A DNA stretch of 64,000 nucleotides, from positions 4,715,001 to 4,779,000 of the forward strand of contig NZ_CP075566.1 of the NCBI RefSeq assembly GCF_018502625.1, in the 5' to 3' direction. The notes under the pieces were generated by a model. It was not told where the DNA came from and ran no database searches. It saw nothing but the letters and a program-made list of their open reading frames with translations. Source of the DNA: Pseudomonas hormoni (lineage in GTDB: Bacteria > Pseudomonadota > Gammaproteobacteria > Pseudomonadales > Pseudomonadaceae). Of this stretch, positions 1-9,893 are shown in pieces. The number at the start of each line of letters is the position of its first letter. Position 1 is the stretch's first letter. The position numbers and the translations under genes were made by a program.

Positions 1-79
1 CCCAAGCCTGATAGAGCCAAAGCAACGGCCATACCGCCGCCGCGATAAAGACGGCCACTCGCCACAACGGATATCGCAT
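1..79 (-). CDS. msrQ: MsrQ heme-containing membrane subunit, N-terminal fragment (cut by window edge)
   Basis: Only the first 26 codons are inside the window ([12 protein letters not shown]..., then a hydrophobic stretch typical of the first membrane helix). MsrQ is the inner-membrane b-type heme protein that passes electrons to the periplasmic methionine sulfoxide reductase MsrP. The ATG at 79 shares its A with the TGA of msrP, so the two genes are translationally coupled. Identity rests on this position and on the N-terminal sequence; the rest of the gene lies to the left of the window. Confidence 0.85.
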   Translation of the reverse strand, partial: MRYPLWRVAVFIAAAVWPLLWLYQAW

Positions 80-1092
80 CAGTAATTCTTCCGCAGATCG
101 AGCCCTGCATATAAAGCAGCGACTTCATCCGAGTAGCCGTTGAACATTTGCGTGTCGCGCACATTGGGCTTGAACAGACCGCTCGGCAAACGTCGTTCCC
201 GTGCCTGGGTCCAGCGTGGATGATCGACAGTCGGGTTCACGTTGGCATAAAAGCCGTACTCGTCCGCAGCAATGCTTTGCCAGGTGGTTTTCGGCTGTTC
301 GCTGACCAGACTGATCCGCACGATGGACTTGATGCTCTTAAAGCCATACTTCCACGGCACCACCAGACGCAGAGGCGCGCCATTCTGGTTAGGCAATTCG
401 CGCCCATACATGCCCACCGCAAGAATCGCCAACGGGTTCATGGCCTCATCCAGGCGCAACCCTTCTACATAAGGCCAGTCGATCAAGGCAAAACCAGAGC
501 GCTGCCCCGGCATGGTCTTCGGATCCTGCAGGGTTTCGAAGCGAATGAACCTGGCTTTGGAAGTCGGCTCGACTTCCTTGAGCAAGGCCGATATGGGAAA
601 ACCGATCCACGGGATGACCATCGACCAGGCCTCCACGCAGCGAAGACGATAAATGCGCTCCTCCAACTGGTATGGCTTCATGAAGTCTTCCAGCGCATAT
701 CGACCCGGCTTGCCCACCTCCCCGTCCACCACCACGCTCCAAGGCTCAGTTTTCAGCGCGCCAGCGTTGGCCGCCGGATCACCTTTATCGGTGCCGAATT
801 CATAGAAGTTGTTGTAGTGGGTCGCATCCTTGAATGGCGTGATCGCTTCATCCTTGACGTTGACCGCCCCCCACTTGGTAGAAGGAAGTTTCTCGGCAAA
901 CCAGGAAGGTGCCTTGCCAGGCTCGACATCCGGATAGCGCCCGGCATCGTCCGCGCTGGCCCAGCTCGGCAAGCTGCTCACCGCTAAACCGGCAACGGCG
1001 GCACCCAGCACATTTCGACGAGATAGATAGAGGGATTCGGGCGTGACGTCCGACTCATGGCAGTCGGATGTCTTGGGGACTTTGATCAGCAT
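79..1092 (-). CDS. msrP: Protein-methionine-sulfoxide reductase catalytic subunit MsrP
   Basis: This is a 337-residue molybdopterin-dependent periplasmic enzyme that reduces methionine sulfoxide in envelope proteins, using electrons from MsrQ. The N-terminus carries a twin-arginine signal ([17 protein letters not shown], then an AxA cleavage region), so export is by Tat. The conserved cysteine in [10 protein letters not shown] is the expected molybdenum ligand of the sulfite-oxidase fold. I chose the ATG at 1092 ([10 protein letters not shown]), which puts the twin arginines about 25 residues in; the reading frame is open 67 codons further upstream, but that extension is low-complexity and lies outside the family length. 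It is followed directly by msrQ. Confidence 0.95.
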   Translation of the reverse strand: MLIKVPKTSDCHESDVTPESLYLSRRNVLGAAVAGLAVSSLPSWASADDAGRYPDVEPGKAPSWFAEKLPSTKWGAVNVKDEAITPFKDATHYNNFYEFGTDKGDPAANAGALKTEPWSVVVDGEVGKPGRYALEDFMKPYQLEERIYRLRCVEAWSMVIPWIGFPISALLKEVEPTSKARFIRFETLQDPKTMPGQRSGFALIDWPYVEGLRLDEAMNPLAILAVGMYGRELPNQNGAPLRLVVPWKYGFKSIKSIVRISLVSEQPKTTWQSIAADEYGFYANVNPTVDHPRWTQARERRLPSGLFKPNVRDTQMFNGYSDEVAALYAGLDLRKNY

Positions 1093-1150
1093 GGCAACTC
1101 CGCAGCATTGGAGGACAGATGCACCAATAGACTGCGGAGTATGAGGGAAA

Positions 1151-2005
1151 TTACGTGTTTTTGTGCCGACGAAGACGTAACAGATATTGAACCGGACCCG
1201 ATGCTGCGTAGGCGAGGAAAACCAGCAGCAGGATGCGCGGCGGATCACTGAATACGACGGCGAACACCAGCACGACAGCAAGGATCGCCACAAAAGGTAC
1301 GCGCCCTTTCAGGTCCAGCTCCTTGAAGCTGTTGTACTTGATGTTACTGACCATCAGCATGCCGGCGGCCGCGACCATCAGCGCTACCAGGAAAGACATC
1401 TTGGAGCCCTGGATGCCGTAATCACTGAATGCCCAGACAATGCCTGCAACCACACCCGCTGCAGCCGGACTGGCCAAGCCGATGAAGTAACGTTTGTCGG
1501 CGGTGCCCACCTGGGTGTTGAAACGAGCCAGACGCAGTGCAGCGCCAGCGACATAAATGAAGGCGACCATCCAGCCGACCTTGCCCATATCGCCCAAGGC
1601 CCAGCCAAATGCCAGCAGTGCCGGAGCGACACCGAAGGCGACCATATCGGACAGAGAGTCGTACTCGGCACCGAAGGCGCTCTGGGTGTTGGTCATACGG
1701 GCAACGCGACCGTCTAGGCCGTCGAGTACCATGGCGACAAAAATGGCGATCGCGGCAAAAGCAAAATACTTGCTCGCACCAATTGCATCACCGGCACTCA
1801 AGGCGCTCTGTGCACTCATCGAGTTGATGATGGAGTAGAACCCTGCGAACAGGTTCGCAGTGGTGAACAGATTCGGCAGAAGATAGATACCACGATGCCG
1901 GACTTTACGACCTTCAGCGTCATGCCCTTCTTCGATGTGCTCATCGATGGGCAGCAGGCTTTCGGCGTCAGAAGCCTGGTTTGGCTCTTCGGGACGTTCG
2001 CTCAT
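1151..2005 (-). CDS. pssA: CDP-diacylglycerol--serine O-phosphatidyltransferase
   Basis: This integral membrane enzyme makes phosphatidylserine from CDP-diacylglycerol and L-serine, the committed step to phosphatidylethanolamine. The CDP-alcohol phosphotransferase signature is intact (DGLDGRVAR followed by G and two D at the family spacing, ending [14 protein letters not shown]), and several hydrophobic helices follow. An acidic hydrophilic N-terminus of about 40 residues precedes the first helix. Two in-frame ATGs exist; the one at 2005 lies 8 nt after an AAGG, whereas the one at 2011 is only 2 nt from it, so 2005 is preferred (284 residues). It is downstream of the ilv operon on the same strand, behind the ilvC terminator. 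Confidence 0.93.
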   Translation of the reverse strand: MSERPEEPNQASDAESLLPIDEHIEEGHDAEGRKVRHRGIYLLPNLFTTANLFAGFYSIINSMSAQSALSAGDAIGASKYFAFAAIAIFVAMVLDGLDGRVARMTNTQSAFGAEYDSLSDMVAFGVAPALLAFGWALGDMGKVGWMVAFIYVAGAALRLARFNTQVGTADKRYFIGLASPAAAGVVAGIVWAFSDYGIQGSKMSFLVALMVAAAGMLMVSNIKYNSFKELDLKGRVPFVAILAVVLVFAVVFSDPPRILLLVFLAYAASGPVQYLLRLRRHKNT

Positions 2006-2108
2006 GGACATTACCTTGCAACGGGGTGGAAAGTTTCGACAGGTGTCTGGGACGACGGTTCGGCCGCAAACGATGCAGCTTTATACCAGAACCGGCTCCC
2101 CAAACGAA

Positions 2109-2132
2109 AAAACGCGGCCTAGGCCGCGTTTT
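2109..2132 (-). terminator. Rho-independent terminator after ilvC
   Basis: A perfect 11-bp inverted repeat (AAAACGCGGCC, 2-nt loop, GGCCGCGTTTT) lies 18 bp past the ilvC stop. The A/T flanks make it usable on both strands; it probably ends the ilvINC transcript before pssA. Confidence 0.8.
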
Positions 2133-2149
2133 CCGTACAAGTGTGCGAC

Positions 2150-3175
<1,026 letters not shown>

Positions 3176-3214
3176 CTATATATCCAGGCCGTTCAGGCCA
3201 TTCACTAATTTGGT

Positions 3215-3706
3215 TTAGATGCTGAGTACTTTGTCGCCGCGAGCGATACCGGTTACGCCGCTACGGACGGTTTCCAGAATCGACGCGGTGCCGATGGACT
3301 GAATGAAGCTGTCGAGCTTGTCGCTGGTACCGGTCAATTGAACGGTATACACGCTAGCGCTGACATCGACGATCTGCCCACGGTAAATATCGGTGGTGCG
3401 CTTGATCTCGGCGCGCTGGGCGCCGGTGGCCTTGACCTTGACCAGCATCAGTTCGCGCTCGATGTGAGCACTTTCCGACAGGTCGACCAGTTTGACCACT
3501 TCAATCAGCTTGTTCAGGTTCTTGGTGATCTGCTCGATGATCTCATCGTGGCCCACCGTGGTCAGCGTCAGACGCGACAGGGTCGGGTCTTCGGTTGGCG
3601 CCACGGTCAGGCTTTCGATGTTGTAGTTGCGCTGCGAGAACAGGCCGACTACACGAGACAAAGCGCCGGGTTCGTTTTCCAGAAGCAAGGAAATAATGTG
3701 CCGCAT
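3215..3706 (-). CDS. ilvN: Acetolactate synthase small (regulatory) subunit
   Basis: This 163-residue regulatory subunit binds valine and activates the large subunit. An ACT domain starts at once (LLLENEPGALSRVVGLFSQR, with NIESLTV after it) and the ALS-small C-terminal domain follows. The start at 3706 (MRHIISLLL) gives the family length and leaves a 2-nt gap after the stop of the large subunit, a normal coupled arrangement. The frame stays open ten codons upstream into ilvI, but that would overlap and disagree with the ACT-domain start. Confidence 0.97.
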   Translation of the reverse strand: MRHIISLLLENEPGALSRVVGLFSQRNYNIESLTVAPTEDPTLSRLTLTTVGHDEIIEQITKNLNKLIEVVKLVDLSESAHIERELMLVKVKATGAQRAEIKRTTDIYRGQIVDVSASVYTVQLTGTSDKLDSFIQSIGTASILETVRSGVTGIARGDKVLSI

Positions 3707-3708
3707 GA

Positions 3709-5433
3709 TTAAGTACGCTCCGTCTTGCTCAGCCACATATCGCGCATGGAGCCGTCTTTGATCTGCATCGGGTAGACGTGCTCACCGGCGTCGACCTTGA
3801 TGTCGATGAACACCAGACGATCCTTCATCGCAAATGCTTGCTCCATCATCGGCTTCAAATCCTTCAAGTCCGTGATGCGCATCCCGACGTGGCCGTAGGC
3901 TTCGGCCAACTTGACGAAGTCCGGCAACGATTCCATGTAGGAGTGCGAGTGACGCGCGCCGTAGCTCATGTCCTGCCACTGACGGACCATGCCGAGCACG
4001 CCGTTGTTGAGCAGGATGATCTTCACCGGCAGGTCATGCTGCAGACAAGTGGACAGCTCCTGGATGTTCATCTGGATGCTGCCTTCACCGGTCACACAGG
4101 CCACATCAGCATCGGGGAAGCTCAGCTTCACGCCCATCGCGGCCGGGAAACCGAAGCCCATCGTGCCCAGGCCGCCGGAGTTGATCCAGCGATTCGGCTT
4201 GTCGAAGCGGTAATACTGCGCCGCAAACATCTGATGTTGACCCACGTCGGAAGCCACATAGGCATCGCCCTTGGTCACTTCGTGCAAGGTCTCGATCACG
4301 GTCTGCGGCTTGATGATGCTGCCGTCGCCCTTGTTGTAGGGGAACATGTCGCGATCACCGCGCCACTCTTCAACTTGCTTCCACCAGGCAGCTACCGAGT
4401 CCTTGTTAGGGGTCTCGCCGATTTCCTTGAAGGTAGCGACCATTTCGGTCAATACACTTTCCACCGGGCCTACGATAGGAACATCGGCCTTGATGGTCTT
4501 GGAGATCGAAGCCGGGTCGATGTCGATGTGAATGATCTTGGCATTCGGGCAGAACTTCGACGCGCCGTTGATCACGCGATCGTCAAAACGCGCGCCCACA
4601 GCCATGATCACGTCGGCATGATGCATCGCCAGGTTGGCGGTGTAGCTGCCGTGCATACCGAGCATGCCAAGGAACTGGCGGTCGCTGCCCGGATAGGCGC
4701 CAAGGCCCATCAAGGTATTGGTGACCGGTGCGTTCAGCAGTTGCGCCAGCTCTGTCAACGGCGCGGAGCCGTTACCCAGAATGACGCCGCCGCCGGCATA
4801 GATGATCGGCCGCTTGGCCGCCAACAGCATTTCCACCGCTTTGCGGATCTGGCCCGAGTGACCACGAACCGCCGGGCTATAGGAACGCAGCTTGGCTTTT
4901 TTCGGGAAGATGTATTCGAACTTCTCGGCCGGGTTGGTCATGTCTTTCGGGATATCGACAACGACAGGACCAGGACGACCGGATTGCGCCAGGTAGAACG
5001 CCTTTTTCATGATCTCCGGGATTTCCGAAGCATGCTTGATCATGAAACTGTGTTTCACGATCGGCCGGGAGATACCGATCATGTCGGTTTCCTGGAAGGC
5101 GTCGGTACCGACCATGGTGCTCGGCACTTGGGCGGTCAGGATCACCATCGGGATCGAGTCCATGTAAGCAGTAGCAATACCGGTAATGACGTTGGTCGCG
5201 CCGGGACCGGAAGTCACCAGTACGACGCCGGCCTTGCCGGTGGCGCGCGCATAGCCGTCAGCCATGTGCGTGGCAGCCTGCTCATGACGAACGAGAATAT
5301 GTTGAACGGCTGGTTCTTTGAACAGCGCGTCGTAGATATGCAATGCGGCACCACCCGGGTACCCATAGATATATTTGACGCCTTCGTCACGCAAAAAGCG
5401 GACAAGCATCTCACCGCCAGATAAAAGCTCCAC
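3709..5433 (-). CDS. ilvI: Acetolactate synthase large (catalytic) subunit
   Basis: This 574-residue ThDP-, FAD- and Mg2+-dependent enzyme condenses two pyruvates, or pyruvate with 2-oxobutyrate, as the first step of branched-chain amino acid synthesis. The catalytic glutamate for ThDP lies in [17 protein letters not shown]. The ThDP/Mg motif is [15 protein letters not shown] and then [12 protein letters not shown] (GEGS in place of the commoner GDGS/GDAS). I chose a GTG start at 5433 ([10 protein letters not shown]), because AGAGG sits 8 nt upstream and the length then equals the family norm; upstream in-frame codons to 5514 lack a ribosome site. It leads the ilvINC operon and is preceded by a long leader. 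Confidence 0.97.
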   Translation of the reverse strand: MELLSGGEMLVRFLRDEGVKYIYGYPGGAALHIYDALFKEPAVQHILVRHEQAATHMADGYARATGKAGVVLVTSGPGATNVITGIATAYMDSIPMVILTAQVPSTMVGTDAFQETDMIGISRPIVKHSFMIKHASEIPEIMKKAFYLAQSGRPGPVVVDIPKDMTNPAEKFEYIFPKKAKLRSYSPAVRGHSGQIRKAVEMLLAAKRPIIYAGGGVILGNGSAPLTELAQLLNAPVTNTLMGLGAYPGSDRQFLGMLGMHGSYTANLAMHHADVIMAVGARFDDRVINGASKFCPNAKIIHIDIDPASISKTIKADVPIVGPVESVLTEMVATFKEIGETPNKDSVAAWWKQVEEWRGDRDMFPYNKGDGSIIKPQTVIETLHEVTKGDAYVASDVGQHQMFAAQYYRFDKPNRWINSGGLGTMGFGFPAAMGVKLSFPDADVACVTGEGSIQMNIQELSTCLQHDLPVKIILLNNGVLGMVRQWQDMSYGARHSHSYMESLPDFVKLAEAYGHVGMRITDLKDLKPMMEQAFAMKDRLVFIDIKVDAGEHVYPMQIKDGSMRDMWLSKTERT

Positions 5434-5729
5434 GTTGTTCACCTCTAAAACGCCAGAATACCGTCCACATAAAAGGGGGACGGGTCTTAATAGGTTTACT
5501 TCTCGGCAGAGCATGAGCGACGGTGGTCGCCGACTACGTCAGCACTGACTGAGCAAGTATTGGGATCGTCCCAAGTGTTGCGGGCCTTTCCCACCCAGCG
5601 CGAGGTAACGCGTTGCGGGTGTAACAGGTCGGCGCGGATGTGCGCCTCATGATCTGCCGAGTGGGTCTGCTTCTGGCAGTCCCTCTACAGCGGACTTTGG
5701 ATTCTTCTGTTTCGTCCCCTGCAAGTCAA
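5434..5729 (-). promoter_or_regulatory. ilvI promoter and long structured leader
   Basis: Reading toward ilvI, TTGACT (5724-5729), a 17-nt spacer and AAGAAT (5701-5706) form a plausible sigma-70 promoter; transcription would start near 5694 and leave about 260 nt of leader. The leader holds two compact dyads (GGCGC/GCGCC at 5631-5646; TTGGGA-TCG-TCCCAA at 5560-5574). It also has a short frame beginning ATGAGGCGCACA near 5651 that encodes about 38 residues and is richer in Leu, Ile and Val near its end, but has no run of regulatory codons. No T-tract terminator was seen. A further AT-rich dyad (GTGCTT...AAGCAC, 5739-5759) lies upstream. Confidence 0.5.
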
Positions 5730-5834
5730 GTCGTCAATGTGCTTTATTGAAGTAAGCACATGAGAAAGCAAGAAAAAACCGCTAAACAGCAACTGTGTTA
5801 GCTTCAATTGCGCAACCCAATACAAGGAAATGGC

Positions 5835-6257
5835 ATGCGAACGTTATTCCTGACCGCCAGCCTGCTGATCGGCATCAGCCCTGTGTCCATGGCCGCCCAG
5901 GTTTACAAATGGGTCGATGAGCAGGGCGTTACCCACTTCGATGCACAACCGCCCCAGGGCCGGGAAGCCGCTACCGTCGTCACGCCCTCCCCCTCTGCGG
6001 GCAAGCCGGCTACGCTGCCACGCAGTAACGCCATCGGCGATCAACAGGCCATCGACAAGACAGTGAAAAAACAGGTCGCCGAGCAGCAAGCCCAGCTGAA
6101 GGTGTTCTGCGAGCAGGCGCGGACGAACCTGGCTCAACTGCAGAACAATCCGCGACTGCGGGAGGATGTCGACGGTGAGATGCGCCGCCTGACTGACGAG
6201 CAACGCCAGGAGCGCACCGCCGAAGCACAGCGACAGATCACAGAAAACTGTCAGTAG
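5835..6257 (+). CDS. Secreted DUF4124-domain protein
   Basis: This 140-residue protein has a signal peptide (MRTLFLTASLLIG... ending SMAA), followed directly by the DUF4124 core QVYKWVDEQGVTHFDAQPP. The second half is Gln/Ala/Glu-rich and probably helical or coiled-coil. The ATG at 5835 has AAGGA 7 nt upstream; an ATG nine codons earlier would put a hydrophilic piece before the signal. DUF4124 proteins are common periplasmic proteins of unknown role in Pseudomonas. It is divergent from the ilv operon and stands alone; no function is assigned. Confidence 0.85.
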   Translation: MRTLFLTASLLIGISPVSMAAQVYKWVDEQGVTHFDAQPPQGREAATVVTPSPSAGKPATLPRSNAIGDQQAIDKTVKKQVAEQQAQLKVFCEQARTNLAQLQNNPRLREDVDGEMRRLTDEQRQERTAEAQRQITENCQ

Positions 6258-6262
6258 GAACT

Positions 6263-6357
6263 TGTAGGAGCTGAGCTTGCTCGCGAAAGCGGTGGATCAG
6301 TCAACATACCTTTTGAAGGTTAGGCCGCCTTCGCGAGCAAGCTCTGCTCCTACAAAG
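6263..6357. repeat. REPIN (paired inverted REP elements)
   Basis: Two REP palindromes face each other: TGTAGGAGCTGAGCTTGCTC (from 6263) and the inverse form ending GCTCCTACA (to about 6355). About 40 nt lies between them, including GCGGTGGATCAGTC, which recurs in other REPINs of the window. It lies between convergent genes. Confidence 0.9.
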
Positions 6358-6365
6358 GAACGGGG

Positions 6366-6701
6366 TCAGCGGGAGGCGGTGATCAGCAGGTCGAACTCTT
6401 TGAGCAGAACCTGCAACTGCCGATCCTTGCCCTGAACATTGCGGGCGGCGAAGACCATTTCGGCCATCTCCTGAATGCCCGAAGCATTGGGCAGCGGTAA
6501 ATCCTGCTCGAGGATTGTTTTCATGCGCGGCAGAAAAATCCATTGCAGCCACTGCTCGAAATCCAGCGTATCGACCGAAAAGGGCTCTACACTGGACAAC
6601 GCTTCGACGGATGGCGAGACATCGTCCCACCACCCCTGAACGCGCAGTTCGCGCTCGATCAACAGCAACTGCTCGGCAATCTTTGGAAAGCGTGCGTCCA
6701 T
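6366..6701 (-). CDS. YqcC family protein
   Basis: This 111-residue acidic helical protein of the YqcC (DUF446) family contains the conserved FEQWLQWIFLPRMKTIL segment. The function of the family is not established. The ATG at 6701 overlaps the TGA of the upstream lipoprotein gene (TGATG); a GTG one codon earlier is also possible. It is the last gene of an apparent mrcB-lipoprotein-yqcC transcription unit. Confidence 0.85.
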   Translation of the reverse strand: MDARFPKIAEQLLLIERELRVQGWWDDVSPSVEALSSVEPFSVDTLDFEQWLQWIFLPRMKTILEQDLPLPNASGIQEMAEMVFAARNVQGKDRQLQVLLKEFDLLITASR

Positions 6702-7435
6702 CACGACAAAACCTTGGCCTTCTGACGGGCCAGTGATGCACCTGCGGAATCACCCTGTTTCTCACGAGCTTGCGCGATCAATTCCCACAGGCTGGCCTGA
6801 AGTGCCGGACGACCATTGGCCAAGGTCAGACCACGACGAGCGAACTGTTCGGCTTGTGCAGCATCGCCTTGAGCCATGCGGACCTGAGCCAGACGATAAA
6901 GCACTTGCGGCTCACGCGGCGCGACACGTTGAGCACGCTCGAGACTGGAAGAGGCACCGTTGAGGTCGCCACCGGCCTGTTGCTGCTGAGCGGTGGTCAG
7001 CAATGCCAACACCGGGCCGTCCAGCTGTTCGTCGGCAGACAGGCCGCCGGCGCTCGACGAAGGAATCCCGCTCGGAGTCGACGGCATGCTGTAGCTGCCC
7101 TGATTGATCGGCGCCGACTGAACCGGCGAGGTGTCGATCGGACCCGAAGTAATCGGGCCAGGCGTAATCGGCGAGGTGCTGATCGGTGCCGAGGCAACTG
7201 CACCACCACCTGGCACCATCACCACGACGCCGGTGTCACCTTGCGGAATCGCTTGCGTCTGGGCTTGCACAGGACGCTTGGTCGTCGTCTGACGATAACC
7301 GCCATTTGCCGAAATCCGCTCACTGTTGGAAACGGCGCTGCCGGAATCCACAACCGGGATCGAACCGCGCTGTACGCTGGAACAACCGCTGAGCAAAGCC
7401 ACGGCGGTTACCGCTGGAATCAACCACTTGTTCAC
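6701..7435 (-). CDS. TPR-containing outer-membrane lipoprotein
   Basis: This 244-residue protein has a lipoprotein signal (MNKWLIPAVTAVALLSGCSS, lipobox cysteine 18). A Pro/Ser/Thr-rich linker with repeated PI(T/D)(S/P)(S/G)P units covers roughly residues 75-125, and a C-terminal tetratricopeptide-like domain follows (about 140-244, with LYRLAQVRMAQGDAAQAEQF). It lies 16 bp downstream of mrcB on the same strand, which suggests a role as a partner or regulator of PBP1B similar in logic to the Lpo activators; that is inference from position, as sequence similarity to LpoB was not evident. Confidence 0.85.
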   Translation of the reverse strand: MNKWLIPAVTAVALLSGCSSVQRGSIPVVDSGSAVSNSERISANGGYRQTTTKRPVQAQTQAIPQGDTGVVVMVPGGGAVASAPISTSPITPGPITSGPIDTSPVQSAPINQGSYSMPSTPSGIPSSSAGGLSADEQLDGPVLALLTTAQQQQAGGDLNGASSSLERAQRVAPREPQVLYRLAQVRMAQGDAAQAEQFARRGLTLANGRPALQASLWELIAQAREKQGDSAGASLARQKAKVLS

Positions 7436-7451
7436 TTGAAACCCTCTTTGC

Positions 7452-9776
7452 TTAATTCATCCAGCCCTTGACCCAATCCATCACCGTTTCGCCGTTAACG
7501 GGGCTTTCGCCACCGCACGCGGCGCCGGGAGGCGGTTCGCTGCCGCGAATATACGGCATCTGCACGGCGCCTGGGCAGTTGGCATCAGAGCCTTGTCCGG
7601 TATGCGAGTCGACCCAGGCCTGAACCACATTATCCGGCTGCGGCATGTCCAGCGGCAACGGATCGGCCTTGCGCATGAAACTGGTCCAGACCTGCAACGC
7701 GCCGGTGGCACCGGTAAACGGTGTCTTGCCGTTGTCGTCGCGACCCAGCCACACCACCGCCAGCAAGTCCTGACTGAAACCGGCGAACCAGCTGTCTCGC
7801 GAATCGTTACTGGTACCGGTCTTGCCCGCCAGCGTCAGGGTTTTCGGCAACACGTTGTAAACCGAACTGCCGGTGCCTTCACGCATGACCCGCTGCATGG
7901 CGCTCTGGATCAGGTAAATAGAAGCCGGATCGAAACGCTGCTGAATCTGAAACGGATACCGCTTGAGCGGCTCGCCCTCGGCCGTCAGAACGCTGCGAAT
8001 CCCGCGCATCGGCGTATTGAAGCCACCATTGGCGAGTGTCTGGTACATGGTCGCCACTTCGATCGGGGTCATGCCGCCCGCGCCGAGCAACATCGACGGG
8101 AATGCCGGGAACTCGCGACTCACACCCAGGCGAGCCAGCGTCTTCAAGACATTCGGCACGCCCACCGCCAACCCGAGACGCGCAGTCGACAGGTTGTAGG
8201 AATGCGCCAGGCCTTGATACAGGAAAACCGTGCCGTGGGAACGGCGATCATAGTTCTGCGGTTTCCAGACCTGACCATCCGCGCCTTTCACCGAGAAGGA
8301 TTCGTCCGACAGCCAACTGGTCAGCGTGTACTGGCTCGGCTTCTCAAGGGCTGTCAGATAAACCGCCGGTTTTATCAGCGAGCCGATCGGTCGGACAGCA
8401 TCCAGTGCCCGGTTGAAACCGGCGAAGCTCGCCTGACGACTGCCGATCATAGCCTGGACTTCGCCGGTTTCCGGGTTGGTCACGACCATCGCCGCTTCAA
8501 CGTCATCGGAACCTTTGCGCCCGGACAAACGCTTGAACGTATCGTTGACCGACGCTTCCGCTTTCATCTGCAAAATAGGATCGAAACTGGTGAAGATCCG
8601 CAGGCCTTCTTCGGTCAAGTCTTCATCGCGATAGTCTTCGCGCAGCTGACGTTTAACCAGATCGATAAAACCAGGGAACGAGCTGTCGGCCAACTTGCCG
8701 CGCGTCGTCACGCCCAGCGGCATTTTCTTCGCAGCAGCAACCTGCTCGGCGCTAGCGACGCCTTGTTGCTCAAGTACATCGAGCACCAGGTTGCGTCGCT
8801 CGAGCGCCCGCTCCGGGTTGCGACGCGGGTTGTAATAGGACGGCCCCTTGACCATGCCTACCAGCATCGCGACTTGATGCAGTTTCAACTCGGACAACGG
8901 CTGCGCGAAGAAGAACTGGCTAGCCAGACCGAAACCGTGCACCGCGCGCTGGCCGTCCTGACCAACGAACACTTCGTTGAGGTAAGCCTCAAGAATTTCT
9001 CGTTTGTCGTAATGCAGCTCCAGCAACATCGCCATCATGGCTTCAGTGAGCTTGCGGGTCAGGCTGCGCTCGCTGGTCAGGTAGAAATTCTTCACCAGCT
9101 GCTGTGTCAGCGTACTACCGCCCTGGGTCATCTTGCCGCCAGAGGTATTGACCCAGATCGCACGGGCAATCGACTTGGGCGACACACCCCAATGGCTATA
9201 GAAGTCCCGGTCTTCCACTGCAACCAGGGTTTCCAGCAGATACGGAGGGACCTGATCAATCTTGATCAGAATGCGGTCTTCGAGATTCTTCGGGTAAATC
9301 CCGCCGATCAGCAGCGGTTCCAGCCGCACTACAGATAGCTTCGAACCGTTGGTCGCCGAAAGCTCGGCCACGTAATCGCCGGAGAACCGCACACGCACGG
9401 GCTGGGCGTTTTCCAGGCCTTCATAGAACTGGAAACCACGGGTATTCAAGTCGACGGTGTTGCCGTTGACCGCCGCCGCGCCGGGGCCGTTGCTCACGCT
9501 TTCGCGACGATAGCCCAAGGCATCGAGCTCGGTGAGGAAGTCTTCCTTGCTCAGCTTCTGGCCGGTGAACAGCTCCAGAGGGCGCGCATACACCTTGGCC
9601 GGGATGGTCCAGCGCTTGCCGGAGAACTTCTCCTGAACGATGGCATCGAGGTAAACCGCGAATCCGGCGAGCACCACAAGGCCGACCAGACTGAGTTTAA
9701 GGGCCCAGCCCAGCCAGGGGCTCAGGCCTCTGGAAGGTGGTTTTTTGGGGGTGCGGGGGGATCGAGTACGAGTCAT
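7452..9776 (-). CDS. mrcB: Penicillin-binding protein 1B (bifunctional glycosyltransferase/transpeptidase)
   Basis: This class A PBP of 774 residues polymerises and crosslinks peptidoglycan at the inner membrane. It has a basic, proline-rich cytoplasmic tail and a membrane helix at about 22-43, then the UB2H region. The GT51 domain holds the catalytic E188 in EDRDFYSHWG and the GGSTLTQQLVKN motif (219-230). The transpeptidase domain has SLIK (nucleophile S466), SYN (526-528) and KTGTS (652-656). All catalytic motifs are intact. It is divergent from the APH-AAA gene and heads the unit with the TPR lipoprotein. Confidence 0.97.
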   Translation of the reverse strand: MTRTRSPRTPKKPPSRGLSPWLGWALKLSLVGLVVLAGFAVYLDAIVQEKFSGKRWTIPAKVYARPLELFTGQKLSKEDFLTELDALGYRRESVSNGPGAAAVNGNTVDLNTRGFQFYEGLENAQPVRVRFSGDYVAELSATNGSKLSVVRLEPLLIGGIYPKNLEDRILIKIDQVPPYLLETLVAVEDRDFYSHWGVSPKSIARAIWVNTSGGKMTQGGSTLTQQLVKNFYLTSERSLTRKLTEAMMAMLLELHYDKREILEAYLNEVFVGQDGQRAVHGFGLASQFFFAQPLSELKLHQVAMLVGMVKGPSYYNPRRNPERALERRNLVLDVLEQQGVASAEQVAAAKKMPLGVTTRGKLADSSFPGFIDLVKRQLREDYRDEDLTEEGLRIFTSFDPILQMKAEASVNDTFKRLSGRKGSDDVEAAMVVTNPETGEVQAMIGSRQASFAGFNRALDAVRPIGSLIKPAVYLTALEKPSQYTLTSWLSDESFSVKGADGQVWKPQNYDRRSHGTVFLYQGLAHSYNLSTARLGLAVGVPNVLKTLARLGVSREFPAFPSMLLGAGGMTPIEVATMYQTLANGGFNTPMRGIRSVLTAEGEPLKRYPFQIQQRFDPASIYLIQSAMQRVMREGTGSSVYNVLPKTLTLAGKTGTSNDSRDSWFAGFSQDLLAVVWLGRDDNGKTPFTGATGALQVWTSFMRKADPLPLDMPQPDNVVQAWVDSHTGQGSDANCPGAVQMPYIRGSEPPPGAACGGESPVNGETVMDWVKGWMN

Positions 9777-9893
9777 GGCGCCGGATTATACGCACTTTAT
9801 TCATACTCAACAGGAGCCCTCCGAGGTTTGCGTCAGACGGACTTGCGGCCATAATGACCGCCGTGAATTTTCCCAGACTATAAAGGAACGCTT

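Noticed and set aside
3778..5424. 548-codon plus-strand frame opposite ilvI
   Set aside because: Antisense shadow of a clearly identified acetolactate synthase; His/Asp/Arg-rich translation.
5590..5660. Classical amino-acid attenuator leader peptide for ilvI
   Set aside because: The short frame has no run of Ile/Val/Leu codons and no following terminator with a T-tract; kept only as a weak leader observation.
7593..9338. 581-codon plus-strand frame opposite mrcB
   Set aside because: Antisense shadow of PBP1B; all catalytic PBP motifs are on the other strand.
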